From: Crocodylus rhombifer
Taxonomy: Eukaryota; Chordata; Crocodylia; Crocodylidae
Direction of reading: 5' to 3'
Length of the DNA stretch: 64,000 nt
NCBI GenBank assembly: GCA_038503035.1
Contig: JAVSML010024710.1
Span: forward strand, 124,001 to 188,000
Positions 22,475 to 34,399 of the stretch are shown one piece after another (position 1 is the first letter of the stretch; each line of letters starts with the position of its first letter). The position numbers and the translations under genes were made by a program. The notes beneath the pieces are model-generated. The model was not told the DNA's origin. It did not search any database and saw only the letters and a list, made by a program, of their open reading frames with translations.

Positions 22475-24074
22475 ACATTCAGTATGTGTTTTGTGACAAA
22501 AAAAGTTTTCTGGTGAAATTCACCCATAAATTGAAGATTTAACTTGGTTTTAAATACTGTCTGTGTCTTATATTCACACTGTACAAAAATGTGAAGTCCA
22601 ACTATGGCCACCACATACAACCTGAGACTGAATGCACATAAAAAATTTGCAAGTCATTTATAAAAATCATAACAAATGAAAAGTTTTAGTTTATTACACT
22701 GTAAATATGTGACATGTAGTTATCCTGTATGATAATTATCTCTATGAAACAGGTTCTTTAAAATTAATTTTTTTACACTACAACTTTAAATTTCAAGAGA
22801 TCTTTTTAAAGGATAATTATTGTTACTAGAAGACTGCTTTCCAAAAAAGAGCAGCAGTTTTGTTCATTTAAATGACAAAACATGAAATCGCTGGTGTAAA
22901 ATGTTAGCTTGTGATAGCACAAGCAAAGGAAATTAATAGGCCATTTGCTGAATCACCAAAACTGATTCTTGAATGTAACTAAAATAATCTACTTGCAAAA
23001 TATTTGCAGTCTTTTTAATCTCCTTGCAACTACAGCATCCTCTTGGAAACTTCTGTTCATTCATTTTCCCAGTACATATTTTTACATGCAAGTAAAACAG
23101 CATTAGTTTTCTTTCATTATCAGCTTTCACTATGGTAAAGAGCAGGAAACCTGCTTTCATGCCTGGCTGGACAATTTGCAAAGTTAGTACACTAGCAAAG
23201 TTGTACACAGTGCTTTAAAAACACATCAGAAGACAAAAGGGTCCTGTACCATGTCTCATGCTTTACATCCATTAAGAACCAGTGCAGAATAACCATAAAA
23301 CGCTCCTACCCTGATCTGGTCATTTGACATTTACTTTGCATGTAACCACCTATACAAGGCTCAAACCAGTGCAGGCTCATGCTCATCCTCAGGCTCAAAT
23401 TTTCTGCCCCAAAGAATTCCTGACCTGATACAACATGTGACCCTGATCCTACAACTGAACCTTCTCATGCTTGTCCACTGCAGCAGCAAGGTCCAAATTA
23501 CAGGTGATCCACCAGTAGAGGGATATACCAGGAGCTTGGTGATAACAAGATGAGGAAAACAAATGAGGTTCAAGGAATAGTTTGAAGGCAGAATTAACCC
23601 AACTGTTTCACCTTTTAACACTCGGGGCACAAAACAGAAAGACACTACCAAAGATAGGGAATGGATAAAAGAACACCATGAAGCCGAGTAATAGAAGATA
23701 CTGTAAGATGCAAACCATGAAGTTTATGCTGTTCTCCAAAAGAACAGCACATAAATTGCAGTGACTAACTGAGGACAATTTCAAAATCAATGTGCTTTTG
23801 TAATCAATCGGTGTTTATGCCCAATCCAAAATTACCTACAGCATCATTCTACCCTTTTACAGTTTTGCCACTGAAATTCTATTCTCAAACTGAGCATACA
23901 CACACAAGCAGTGGTGTCTTTCAGTGTCTATAGCAAGGGAAGGCAAAATATGGCCCACGGGCCAGATCTGACACACCAGGAGACTTCATCCAGCCCACAG
24001 TCAGGTGCCTGCGCTTGTATAGGTCCAAACCCCATCCATTCCCACCCAGGCAGCACACTGCATTCACACCCCTG

Positions 24075-24662
24075 TGTTAGAAATATTATTAAAATAGAAA
24101 TATTATTAGAAATGCATAATGAATAGAGTGTTGTTAAAGCTGCACAGTTTGTATCTTGTACCTGATAAGCAGAAACACCACCAAGGACATCTCGCTAATT
24201 TACTATCTCTTTGTAACACTAAATCACACATACCTTCAAACTCCTCTGCCTCTACTCTTGTAAACTACAAAGGCTATGATTTAATTGGCTGTGTCCTTGA
24301 GAGAGAGGGGGGTTTGAACTTTTGGTAACCTGGAGAGCTTTTCTAAGCATGCGTAATTAGCTAATGCATATAAGCCTATCCGCCCCGCATACTTAAGTAG
24401 TTAATTATAATGCACATGCGACGGATGACGTGACGTCATTTCATATATGTTTGTATGAACCGGAAATGAGTTGTAAGAGTTCCTGCTTCTGCACACGTGC
24501 TCAGGAGAGAGAGGATAAAACCCAGCTGAGAGTTTTCCCTGAGGGCAGAGTGTGGTCTTTTGTCTTCACTCTGACCCTATTTGCAAATATACCTTTTGTG
24601 TTGCTAAAAGTGTGTCTGAGAGTTCTTCACCTCCTGAGAAACGAACCGCAGCATTTTTGCAT
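24075..24662 (+). mobile_element. LTR-like element (probable solo LTR)
   Basis: Starts TGTTAGAAATATTATT and ends in the area of ACGAACCGCA to GCATTTTTGCAT. It contains TATAAG near 24369 and ATAAAACC near 24516, followed by 'tatttgcaaatatac', 'aaaagtgtgtctgagagttc' and 'cctgagaaacgaacc'. The order promoter, R-like region, 'tgtctgagagttc' and terminal CA is usual for retroviral-type LTRs. A candidate TSD is CCCCTG (24069-24074) versus CACCTG (24663-24668), 5 of 6. No internal retroviral genes adjoin it, so a solo LTR is the best reading. The exact right border is uncertain by about 12 bases. Confidence 0.6.
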
Positions 24663-25574
24663 CACCTGTATGCAGGAAGGCCCCAGCCCTGGCCCTGGCC
24701 CAGGCCCAGGTCCAGGCCAGAACTCAGCTTTCCGGCAAGCAGCTGCTGCCGCTGCTGCAGCCACTCAGGGAACTGCTCAGCTTCTCTTGCTTCCAGCAGT
24801 TCCTCCTCGCATCCCTGCTGCAGCCCTCCAGGCAGGAGATAGGGAAGTGGCGACAGGCAGGGGGAAGCATCAGCTGGACAGGAGCGTGGAGCACAGGCCC
24901 CATGCCCAGGGGGATGGTGGGAGCATGAAGCCCAGGTCAGCCCTCTTCCGTTACATGGGGCTCCCCATGACTCACATGCAGCTCCCAGGATTTGTGCACC
25001 ACTGGGGGAAGCCCCACATGATGAAGCTGGCAGGCTAACCCACTTCCTGCTGCCACATGCAGCTCCTGGGACTCTACCAGAAGTGGCAAGGAGCCCAGCT
25101 GGCTCAGCACACGGTGGCAGGAAACGGGGCCATCATGCTGGACTCCCTCCCCCACAGCATGAAGCTCTGGCTGGGTCCTGGGAGCTGCGTGTAAGACGAG
25201 TCCTATGCAATGAAGCCAGGCCGGCCTGGCCCCACTCCCTGTTGCCACATGCATCTCCCAGAACTAGCTGGAGCTGCAGGCCACCAGACAACTCTGCCTG
25301 CACAGGCCATGGGTGCCCCATGAGCAGCAGCAGAGACTGTGTGCCATGCAGGTGAGGAGGAGCCTGGGGGGGCTCCCACACACACGGTTTTTTTCTGGTT
25401 CCAAGGTGGCAGATACCCCCTCCCAAAAGGAGTACTTCCAGGGGTTCCTGGGGGGACTTCCTGTGGCAAAGGTAGGGGGTTAGGGGCAGGACTTCTGGTC
25501 CCAAGATGGTGACCAGGGGGCAGAGCACCTGTCAAAGGGCATGGCTACCCTTGCACCCTTTGACAGTCCACCAA

Positions 25575-25870
25575 ACAGGGGCGACATGTACGGGGTGCAC
25601 GTGGGTGCACATGCACCTCCTGAGCGTGGCAGTGCCTGCAGGTAGTCACCGCTCACTACCCTGCTGCCATCTATGGGCGGTCCGCAATCCCTGCTGGCTG
25701 CCACTGCAGGCGACGGCTGTGGGTGGTCGCTGACTCTTAGTTGGTGCTTGCCACCCCCTGCCACTGACAGCACCAGCGGTGGCTGTGGGAGCTCCCCCAC
25801 TTACTGCTGCCACACTCTTGCCACCGCCACCATGCCCCACCAGCTGCTGGAAGGCATGAGTTGTTCATGT
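25575..25870. repeat. GC-rich 'gggtgcacgtgggtgcac' repeat, copy 1
   Basis: Begins near 'ggggtgcacgtgggtgcaca' and ends 'caccatgccccaccagctgctgg' with 'gttgttcatg' after it. The same order appears at 42235-42595, including 'gtgggagctc', 'gcctgcaggta/gctgc' and 'catgccccaccag'. Probably a non-autonomous DNA element. No TSD identified. Confidence 0.5.
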
Positions 25871-26361
25871 CACCAAAACTCATTAAATGACCTCCCAACT
25901 AAAATAACTGCCCACACTTTGTCTATAGGCAGCCTAAGACAATTATTCTAAAATGTGTGGACTCCTTTCCCCATCATTTCCACAGGATACTAATTCTGAT
26001 ATATGAAGGCAAATCTCAATTCTATCATAATTATCTTACTCCAAACCACTTTATCCAGCTATTCTGTGTAAATCATACCCCCAAACCAGTTCTTCACCCC
26101 TTCTCATGTGCACAGGGGCCAACTTTGGTGCTGTTCCATGTGTAGCACTTTAAGTAAGTTAATTTCAAATATGCAAATGAGCTCAGATAATAAAACTTCA
26201 GTTTCAAGCCCCAAACCTCTGGAGATGCATATAACTTGGTAACTTCAACAGATAGTTAGGTGCTAAAGTGTGTCTGTGGAATATACAGGTGCTTGGTAGG
26301 GATGCGAACCGTGGGAGGAAGGTGGAAGAAGGAGAAACTTAGTGACTGAAGAAAAAAAAAA

Positions 26362-26737
26362 GTCATAGAATCAAAGGACTTGAATGAACCTGCAAGATCT
26401 TCAAGAATGGTCCCCTGGCATGGAGGAGGTTATTGGGCTCAAATGAGCTCAATGAGGTGCTTATCCAGCCTCCTCTTGAACACCTACAAGGATGGAAACT
26501 GCACAACCTCTGCTGGGAGCATGTTCCAAATTCTAGTTACCCATAAGGAAAAGAAGTTTTTCCTTATGTCCAGCCTAAATTTTCCCTCAATTAGCTTGTG
26601 CCCCTTGGTCCTCGTCCTCCCAATGGGTGCCTTCCTGAAGAGTTGCTCCCCTAGATCTTGGTGCTCACCCCTAATGTACTTGTAGGCAGCTATCAAGTCA
26701 CCTTTCAGTCTTCTGCTTACTCAAACTGAACAGGCCC
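26362..26737 (-). mobile_element. CR1 LINE 3' fragment, subfamily A
   Basis: Minus-strand CR1 3' end beginning (in element sense) at 26737 and ending at 'tcatagaatcaaagg'. The reading frame at 26484-26696 contains KYIRGEHQDLGEQLF and RKNFFSLWVTRIWNMLPAEVVQ, the C-terminal tail of CR1 reverse transcriptase. Heavily 5'-truncated, as is usual for CR1. It directly adjoins a second CR1 of a different subfamily. Confidence 0.8.
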
Positions 26738-27900
26738 AGTTCATAGTATCATAGTATCATAGTGCTTAGGGTCAGAAGGGACCTAAACAGATCATCAGAT
26801 CTAACTCCCTACCCCCCGGCAGGAATGGGTGCCGGGGTCATATCACCCCAGCCAAATATCTGTTCAGCCTCCTCTTGAAGACCCCCAAGGTAGGAGAGAG
26901 TACCACCTCACTTTGGAGCCCATTCCAGAGCCTGGCAGCCCTAAATGTAAAGTAATGTCTCCTGATGTCCAGCCTGAATCTTCTCTCTAACAATTTGTGG
27001 CCGTTATTCCTAGTAACCCTGGGTGTTCCTGGAGTCTGTCCTCATTGGGCCTATCCTCAAGGCCCCTATTCATATAGGTGGCCCATCTCTGTACCTGCTC
27101 AAGCTTATCCACATCCTTCCTGAAGTGTGGTGCCCAGAACTGGACACAGTACTCCAACTGTGGCCTCACCAATGCCAAATAGAGAGGGAGGAGCACCTCC
27201 CTGGATCTATTGGCCACACATCAGCTGATGCACGCCAGAGTTCTATTTGCCCTGCTGGTGACTTCATCAGCTCAAGTTCATCTTCTGGTCCACTGTGACC
27301 CCCAGGTGCTGTTCAGATGGTATGCCAGCCAGCGGACTACCATCAATAGTATAGTTATGGTGAAGGTTCTTCCTACCCAGGTGAAGAACCCAGCACTTTT
27401 TCCTGTTAAACTTCATCTGATTGTGTTCAGCTCATAAAACCAGTCTGTCAAGGTCATCCTGGATCCTTACCCTATGCTTTCATGTGCCCACATTTCCCCA
27501 CAGCTTGGTATCATCTGCAAACTAAATTACTGAGCTTTCCACCCCCTCATCCAAGTAATTGATAAATATGTTAAAGAGCACGGGTCCAAGCACCAATCCC
27601 TGGGGGACACCACAGGAGATGGCCCTCCAGGATGAGGCCATCCCATCAATTACAACTCTCTGGGATTGGCCTCTAAGCCAGTTGTCCACCCACCTCACTG
27701 TAGCCTGGTCTAGGCCAATGCCCTCCAGTTTAATTGAGAGAATTTCATGGGAAACAGAATCAGAGGCTTTACTGGAGTCTAAGTAAGTTATATCAACTTC
27801 ATGTCCCTTGTCCAGCTGGTTAGTTACCTGGTCATAAAAGGACACCAGGTTTGTTAGCTCCCTTCCATATTTCCCATTTTCCAAAACAGCTGCAAAATAT
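26738..27900 (-). mobile_element. CR1 LINE 3' half, subfamily B, RT remnants
   Basis: Minus-strand CR1 ending in 'tcatagtatcatagtatcat' tail repeats (about 26740-26763). Frames 27522-27884 and 26987-27217 carry reverse-transcriptase pieces: [34 protein letters not shown] (motif A region), [18 protein letters not shown] (motif B region) and [18 protein letters not shown]. The pieces are in different frames with stops between, and the motif C (YADD-type) segment is not in an intact frame, so the copy is dead. 5'-truncated at about 27900. Confidence 0.85.
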
Positions 27901-28320
27901 CCAGTTAACTAAACTGCAGTACCCCTGAAACTATACCAGTAAAAATATATATACAAGTCCTTCCTGCTTTGCCTCATACATGCCAGGTCATTTTTATTTT
28001 GGATTACAGTGCATTCATATGCCTGGAAAGAGCTATTGGAGGATAGTAACTAAACTTTACAGAGGCAATGTAATTCCATTCAAATGCTTAGCATTCCAGA
28101 AATTAGCCCAAGGAAGCACAGTGGAAACCCAAATGATTCATGTGATTTCACTTCAGATATTCTTTTTGTCAGAGAGGTTAAGAAAAGAAAGAAGACTCTC
28201 TTATGAGGGCTACTCCACTAAACCATATTGCCAACATCATCAACTCAGCCTCTTCTTTCCTGGACTAGAAGACATGCTTCTTTCACCAGATGCTGGGGAA
28301 GAGACTATATAGGAGACATA

Positions 28321-28690
28321 CAGGGTACATCTACACATGCACTTTACTGTGGAGTATACTAATTAGCTCCACGGTAAAGCATCATGGTCTACACATGCAC
28401 TGATATGAGGGCACAGTAAACTAATTAGCTCTACTGTAACATAGTACTGTTGGGAACAATACTCTTAAGGCAAAATCATTTACTGCACTGAGATGCACAC
28501 GTAGATGCTGACCATAGGCGCAAATTATGCCCAGTCAACCCAGAGAGCTGGGGGCCTGCTCTGCCCCAACTCAAATTGCTGCTGTCCCTGATGCACTTGC
28601 AGACACTGCACCTGTGAGCAGTTTACTCCAACTCAAACTGCTCCAGAGTTAATTAATTGCTTCACAATAACTGCATGTGCAGATGCACCC
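28321..28690. mobile_element. Non-autonomous DNA transposon with ~25-bp TIRs
   Basis: Left end CAGGGTACATCTACACATGCA and right end, read in reverse complement, GGGTGCATCTGCACATGCAG agree at most positions. Internal 'actaattagctcc' and 'taaactaattagctct' repeats add symmetry. Target duplication is unclear, so the superfamily is not assigned. Confidence 0.6.
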
Positions 28691-29330
28691 ATATAGGCTA
28701 AGAGGGGGGAAAAAGTATTGTGGGGACAGGATCCAATTCTTTCTACTTTATAATACTAAAGGAAACTTCAAAAATTGTTGATGCTTTCTTATAAAAAGAG
28801 GAAGATATGTTCTTATTTTACTTCAGAAATAGAAGAGGAGTGCTGGGGGGAAAATCTTAGGTGATTGTCTCAAACAGTCCACACCCAAAATGAAAAGGTG
28901 TATGTTGCATCTTGTCTCAAAAGCTCTCTTGGCTTTAGAGTGACTAAAAATCCATTCCAATTTCAATTGCTTAGTCTCTTGTGATGTCATTCTGGTACTA
29001 CAAAACAGTTTAGCTTAAAAACAAGACCTGAATTTCTAAAAGTAAAAAGCAAGAACTGTACCTCACTTTCCCCCCTACAATTTTTTAGATCTCCTTCTTA
29101 CATGAGAAATCAGCAAAAAAAAAAAATCAGGTCCCAAAATGTTTTCTCCTTTTTAGGTCCCATTTATAGGGAGTTTACAACTCTCCCATTGATAAGGTTT
29201 GTCACTTTATTTCAAAATGGTAGGCAGATGGTCTACTGTCTATTTTAACCAAGAGCACTTGGGACACAGACTAAGGGTGCATACAAATACTCAGGGAGGT
29301 TAGATCAAGTTAAAAATAGCCCAGTGTCAG

Positions 29331-30181
29331 TGTCACAGAGCATTCAGGTGCCCTGCGCCTGAAAGCAGAAACAGCTCAGGAGAGACCCCTAGTGGCAAGA
29401 AGGGGGAGGCCCAGCTGCCAGTTACCAGGGCAGCCAGAGTCACAGGTGCTGGTTGCTAGGACAACCACTGGGGCGCCAGCTGACAGGAAAGGGCAGGGCC
29501 TGGCCTTCCTAAGCCCCAGGCATGAGGCCAGAAGGGCAGTTCCCCTCTGGCGGCCAAGGGAGGAGGAGCTCAGCCAGTACAGACAGAGGAGAGAAGCCTG
29601 ACTGCATGAGCAGCCTGATTGCTGCTATGAGTTGGAGTATTTCCTGGTAGGGATTGAATGTTTTTTGGCTGGACAGTTTATCTTTTTTATGTTATAGCCC
29701 AGGGGCTTTGTGGTTTTGTGTTCGCTGTTTTGACCGGAGGACTGGGTGAGGCTATTAGGGGTTGGAGGAGGCCTCATAGAGGCTCCACGGTAGCGTGGGG
29801 ACCCTGGCGCCAGGGAGGGCATGGCATTTTGGGGTGCACTGACCCCAGCCCCAGAGAGAGAGGGCCGCGAGCAGCCCCAAAGAGAGGGGGCCGCGAGCAG
29901 CCCCAGAGAAGTAAAGGAAAAGGCCAAAGCACAGCAGGGCCCGGGTTAAAACCACGTCAGTACCATCTGCGAGGCTTGGGCTGCGGTGTAGGGGAGGAAA
30001 AGGAGCCGCAGATAACGCCCCCTGGCACCGGGGCACATAAAGTGGGCAGCTTCCCACTAATTACATCAATTACTTAATCAATTAAGATCAAGGCGTGGCA
30101 GGTGAGTAAGCAGGCAGTTAGCCCACAACAGGAGGGCAGAGTCACCAATAGAAGGGCTCTGGTAGCGATACTCCTGTCACA
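29331..30181 (+). mobile_element. Solo LTR, copy A (851 bp)
   Basis: Starts TGTCACAGAGCATTCAGG and ends CTCCTGTCACA, with TG...CA borders. Flanks GTCAG (29326-29330) and GCCAG (30182-30186) match 4 of 5. It shares long blocks with copy B in the same order: 'cagggcctggcctt', 'aggagctc', 'ggtgaggct', 'ggaggcctca', 'gaggcttgggctgcggtg', 'gggcagcttcccactaatt' and 'agatcaaggcgtggcagg'. No internal viral genes adjoin it. A 5-bp TSD fits Ty3/gypsy-type or ERV insertion; the family is not recognised. Confidence 0.75.
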
Positions 30182-30985
30182 GCCAGTAGGCAGGCAGGGA
30201 AAGCACAACCCAGGACTGTGCCAAGAACTGTGCAGATGCTCAATTAGACCAGTGTTACTGGACCTAATCCAAGTTAACCCTACCTCAGAAGTAGTCTAAA
30301 TTAGATTAGGTCAGCTGTTTATAGACTGATCTAAACTTCCTGAACTTCTGTACAGTCTGCACTTAAATCAACCTTAACTAGGCAATTAAGGGTACAGACT
30401 TAAGTGCAGCTGCAACTCAGAATGATTTCAGCAAAGTGTTCAGAGTTACAATGTTACTCCCGACCAAACAGAAGTTCACTGTTGGCTTCAGGGGGAAGGG
30501 GAATCTAGCTGGGGCTGGCAGCCTGCAGCCAGGTTTCCAAAGCAATGGCCACAGCTCTCTGCCAGTATTTGCTGTCTTCAGAATGAGATTGGGGGAGGGA
30601 AGCAGCAGAGGGACCTCATTTTTTGAGGCTCCCCAGCTGGTGCTGAAAGGTGGAGTGGGTGAACTAGAGGCCCCCCTGCTTCAGGGGGACTCCAATACAC
30701 CTGCCCCACCTCCAGGTGGGGTGGAAAACCCCCAGACTGAACACCTTCTGCTCCTTTTCCCTCCTCCCATTCTAAAAACAGCAACAGGCTGGGGGCTCCA
30801 GACACAAGTAACAGAAAATGCTACATTTGAAACATCTTTATCTGATAACATGCAACGAGGGGTCAGATTTTCAACCCGATCAGCCATTTTTTAGGCTGTA
30901 TGCAGCCCTGCACTTGTATCTGGTCACAGCTATACACTGCTTTCTATGGCCAGATTGAGCTAAATTTGTCACTTTTGTCTGTACC

Positions 30986-32331
30986 TGTAGCAGGGCACTA
31001 GGGTGCCTGCTACTGAAGGGTAGTGAATGGGCTCAGCTACCACTCAGCAGGGCAGCAGGTGAGAGTTACCATGGTAACAGAGTGGGTCAGCTGACCACCA
31101 GGGGGCAGGGCCTGGCCTTTATAAACAGAGAAGGCTAAGGCCAGAGGCAGTTCCCTCCTGGCAACCGCAGGAGCAGGAGCTCGGCGGGAGAGCTGATCAG
31201 ACAGAGTCCAGGGTTACAGCCTGGCTACTCTGACTGGCCACATGATGAGATGGGGTCTGGTGAAGAGCTGAGTGCAGACTTTGGGTTACAAGCCAGGATG
31301 CTTCTTGTGTTTGTGTTATAGCCGTTTGGCTCATGGTTTAGTTATGGTTATACCAGAGGACCGGGTGAGGCTGTAGGGGTGTGAGGAGGCCTCACAGGGG
31401 CTCTCCAGTAGTTTGGGGGTTCTTGGTGCCCATTAGGGGCACGGCGAGCGGTGTCAGGGTGGCACGGCGTTTGGTGCCACAGTGGGCATGGCGGGAGAGC
31501 GCCGGAGAAGCGCTCGGTGTGTGTGGTTGGGACCCCAGCCCACAAGGGCAGTTGCCCAGTAGGGCGCAGGACCCGGAGAAAGGGTCAGGGGGCCAGGCAC
31601 AGCTACAGGCCACCTGAGCCCCGAGCACGAGAGGCGCGGTGCAGCGCGGGAAGCGTGGCATAGGCCCCAAGAGGGCGAGGGAGCGCGAGAGGCGTGGTAT
31701 AGGCCTGAGAGGGCGAGAAGCGCGGCATAGGCCCTGAGAGGGCGAGGGAGCACGGGAAGCATGGCACAAGCGTGAGAAGCGTGACACAGGCCTCAGAGGG
31801 GGTGAGAAGTGCGGGAAGCGCAGTGCAGGCCCAGAGAGCGCGCGGCACAAGTGCAAGAGGAGTGGCATAGGTCCAGAGAGGGCGAGAAGCCCAGAGGGGG
31901 CAAGAGGACCCAGAGAGGGCAAGGAGCGTGGGAAGCGCAAGACGGCCCAGCAGGGGGGGGGGGCGCTGCCAGGTGCATGACCAGACCAGAGGCATCTGAA
32001 AGGGGCACCAGCGAGGAGCCCCGGAGTTAAGGGGGGCAGTGAGGAGCCCCAAGAGGGAGAAGGGGTGGCAAGAGGCCCCGAAGGCAGACAACGGGCCGTG
32101 GTATAATAACACGGCCCAGGATAGATTACACCAGCACCATCGGTGAGGCTTGGGCTGCGGTGCAGGGGAGGAAGAGCGCACACAAATGGGCAGCTTCCCA
32201 CTAATTCCAATTATCCATCGTTTATAAATAAGATCAAGGCGTGGCAGGAGAGAGTAGGCGGGTGATCGGCCCATTACAGGGGGGCGGAGCCGCGTGTCCG
32301 GAGAGGCTCCAAAAGTGGCACCCCTGTCACA
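30986..32331 (+). mobile_element. Solo LTR, copy B (1346 bp)
   Basis: Starts TGTAGCAGGGCACTAGG and ends CACCCCTGTCACA. It has a perfect 5-bp target duplication GTACC at 30981-30985 and 32332-32336. TATAAAC at about 31121 is a probable promoter TATA box. It is 495 bp longer than copy A, largely through an imperfect minisatellite at about 31620-31930. Copies A and B have separate TSDs, so they are independent insertions and not the two LTRs of one provirus. The 272-residue minus-strand frame across it is a low-complexity by-product of the minisatellite. Confidence 0.85.
31620..31930 (+). repeat. Imperfect ~35-45-bp minisatellite inside LTR copy B
   Basis: Variants of 'gagagggcgagaagcg' and 'ggcataggcc' repeat roughly eight times with length changes between units. 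GC-rich and CpG-rich. It accounts for most of the size difference from copy A. Confidence 0.75.
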
Positions 32332-33734
32332 GTACCCTAAATGTAAGGTCTGTACCCTAAACCTAGGCAAACTGTTAGATCAGGTGGCCATGCAGAAACC
32401 TCCCCCTAACTCTCTGGACATCTGTACCTAACCTAAGTGATGTATCTATATAAGAAATCTACTGAGAATTCACATCTCTCTGTTTGTTAGTTGGTATTAG
32501 GAAGCTACTTATTCTATACCAAAATTATTTCTCTACATATTTCTGTAGGATCAGTCTAAAATAAAACGAGTGATTATATATATATTTTTTACAAAACACT
32601 ATTTTAAACATTCCTAGAAAACATTCTGATATGGTATTAATATGAATTAGTTAGCTATATAATCATGAAGAGTTCCATTTTAATAGTAATTGAAATAAAG
32701 GCAATCAATGACAAGTACCTCATCATGAAAGGCATAAGAAGCTGCAGCCTGAGAAACAGGCAATAAACTAATTTACCTTTCTAAGGTAAATCAATTCATT
32801 TAACTCTCCCATGGGACTTTTAGCTGGTGCAAGGCAGCCTTGTTGCAAAACTCACCACCAGTGTGCTTAGATGTGCCAAGCCTACTCCACCTGAGCAGAG
32901 CACCAAGAGGTGGAGCCTAGCAGCATTGCATTAGCAAACCTATGCTATTCTTGAGTGGAGAGGTAGGGTGTGATGTGGGTGTGACATGCCTCAGTACAGT
33001 GCTGTCTTATATTGTTACCCCTCCCTGAGCTAATTAACAGAATGTTCTGTTCTCCAGTAAAAAAGACAATCAAAGAAAATTTAACTCTAATAAATCAGTA
33101 AGTTGAAAAACTGCCCTTTGGAACAACGTTCCTCATTCTGTGCAATAATGGACAATTTTAACAAGTGTAAATAATTTATGAGAAGCACTGATTTTAAAAA
33201 GATAATAGTGCTGGTTTCAGCATTATGCACGTAATTATTCTTTTGTGTTTTTTCCAATGCAAAATAGATTACTTTCTAGCAGTTACTTAAAAGAAAAAGA
33301 GTCCTCTTGGATCTTCTCCTGGCCTAACTACCTAGAAAAAATACTCATGCAGAATTAATGAAGGGAATACAAACACTAATGTGCCTACTTCTTATCCTGC
33401 CAAAGACCAGATGTGGGACAGAAGCCCCAAATGAATGACAGGCAGCGCACAAAACTTGAAATCAATGGGGATAAACTTCTCTACTGTAAATGAGCATTTG
33501 TAATACCTCAAATGAATAATTTAGCATGTTTAGTATAATAATTAAAAAAAATAGAAAACACCAGAAGCCAAATCCTGAACAGTTTAGCTCAGCTGCTCTA
33601 GTAAAATGCTGCCCTAATGACAGTGGAATCAATCACTAGCGGCTTTTCTACATCCACTGAAAACATTTGGGAAATTGCTGCTTAAAGAACTCTCCATTGT
33701 TACCACAACAGGCAGGCAGTAACCAAGGGGCTTG

Positions 33735-34300
33735 AAAAGGGGCTTTCCATCTACTCTGGCTGTGTTAGGGATCGATCATGATCAGGTAGGCCAGCATGGA
33801 CCAAAGTACCTCAGTAGCCGCACCTCCAGTAAGCCTCAGCTAATGAACTCTGCCCGGTTCAGGAACAGCAACCCTCGTGACTGTCTGCTGGGAGTGCCCC
33901 TATCAATTTAACACGAGCTGGAACTCTGGGTCTGCAGGCCAGTCAACAGTTCTGACCCAGTTCCGCTGTGCCAAGTCTCCCGATTCCTGACCCTGGTTTT
34001 GGCTTATTTCTGGCCTTTGACTTTGGATTTCCTTGTAGATCCATTTCCTGGCTCCTGACCCCCGTTTGGCTCTGCTCTTGGACTTCACCCTGTGGATTAG
34101 CCCTTGGACTGGTACATGGCATCTGATCCCCCAGATCCTGACCCTGGACTGCATTGTGGACTCTTCCCCTGGTCTTCCCTCCGGATTTGGTATTATGGCC
34201 GTCATCCTCTGACCCAGCCCTAATAGGTTGGGCTTCCCCCAGTGGTCTAACAGTTAGGCCAGACCACCTATGCCCCAGGCCCTTACAGTCTGCTGTTTCG
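33735..34300 (+). repeat. Degenerate (CCTGACC/TGGACT)-rich repeat
   Basis: From about 33955 to 34215 the sequence is a loose array of 'cctgaccctgg', 'ggcttatttctgg', 'ttggactt' and 'ctcctgacccc', followed by 'cccagtggtctaac' and 'ccccaggcccttacag'. From memory this resembles the (cctgactcc)n-rich LTR/repeat type common in turtles and crocodiles. No termini defined and no coding capacity. Confidence 0.4.
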
Positions 34301-34399
34301 GCCCCTAGGGATGTTGATATTTGTGCAGTCTAGACAAGGGCTCAAGCACTCCTGACTTGGTTAGGGGACAAGTCCAATGCAGATCAACACAGAATAATA

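Larger units (their letters stand above)
23931..25870. mobile_element. Composite GC-rich repeat block with an LTR inside
   Basis: The left edge resembles a hAT MITE terminus: AGGCAAAATATGGCCCACGG at 23940. It is interrupted at 24075-24662 by an LTR-like element. The remainder is GC-rich: a (GGCCCT)n-like run at 24679-24720, then diverged ~100-200-bp units containing 'ccacatgcagctcctgg' and 'catgcatctcccagaac' (about 24960-25290). The last part (about 25575-25870) belongs to a separate family also seen at 42235-42595. Open frames here are low-complexity. No clear right terminus pairs with the left one. Confidence 0.45.
29271..32434. mobile_element. Possible DNA element hosting two solo LTRs
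   Basis: The outer sequence left of the first LTR (AAGGGTGCATACAAATACTC...GGGAGGTTAG) resembles the reverse complement of sequence near 32395-32434 (GGTACAGATGTCCAGAGAG then TTAGGGGGAGG). The material between the two LTRs (30187-30980) contains inverted pieces such as 'gtacagtctgcacttaa' and 'ggtacagacttaagtgcag'. This suggests one older DNA element that later received both LTRs. Weakly supported. Confidence 0.3.

Noticed and set aside
24430..25038. 202-codon plus-strand frame with a (PG)n stretch
   Set aside because: Crosses from the LTR-like element into a GGCCCT-type simple repeat; no domain recognised.
31392..32210. 272-codon minus-strand open frame, the longest in the window
   Set aside because: It lies wholly inside solo LTR copy B and follows its GC-rich minisatellite. 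The peptide is low-complexity Pro/Ser/Leu/Ala with no domain.
29331..32331. The two similar LTRs as the ends of one provirus
   Set aside because: Their 5-bp target duplications differ (GTCAG/GCCAG versus GTACC/GTACC), and the 0.8 kb between them has no retroviral gene remnants.
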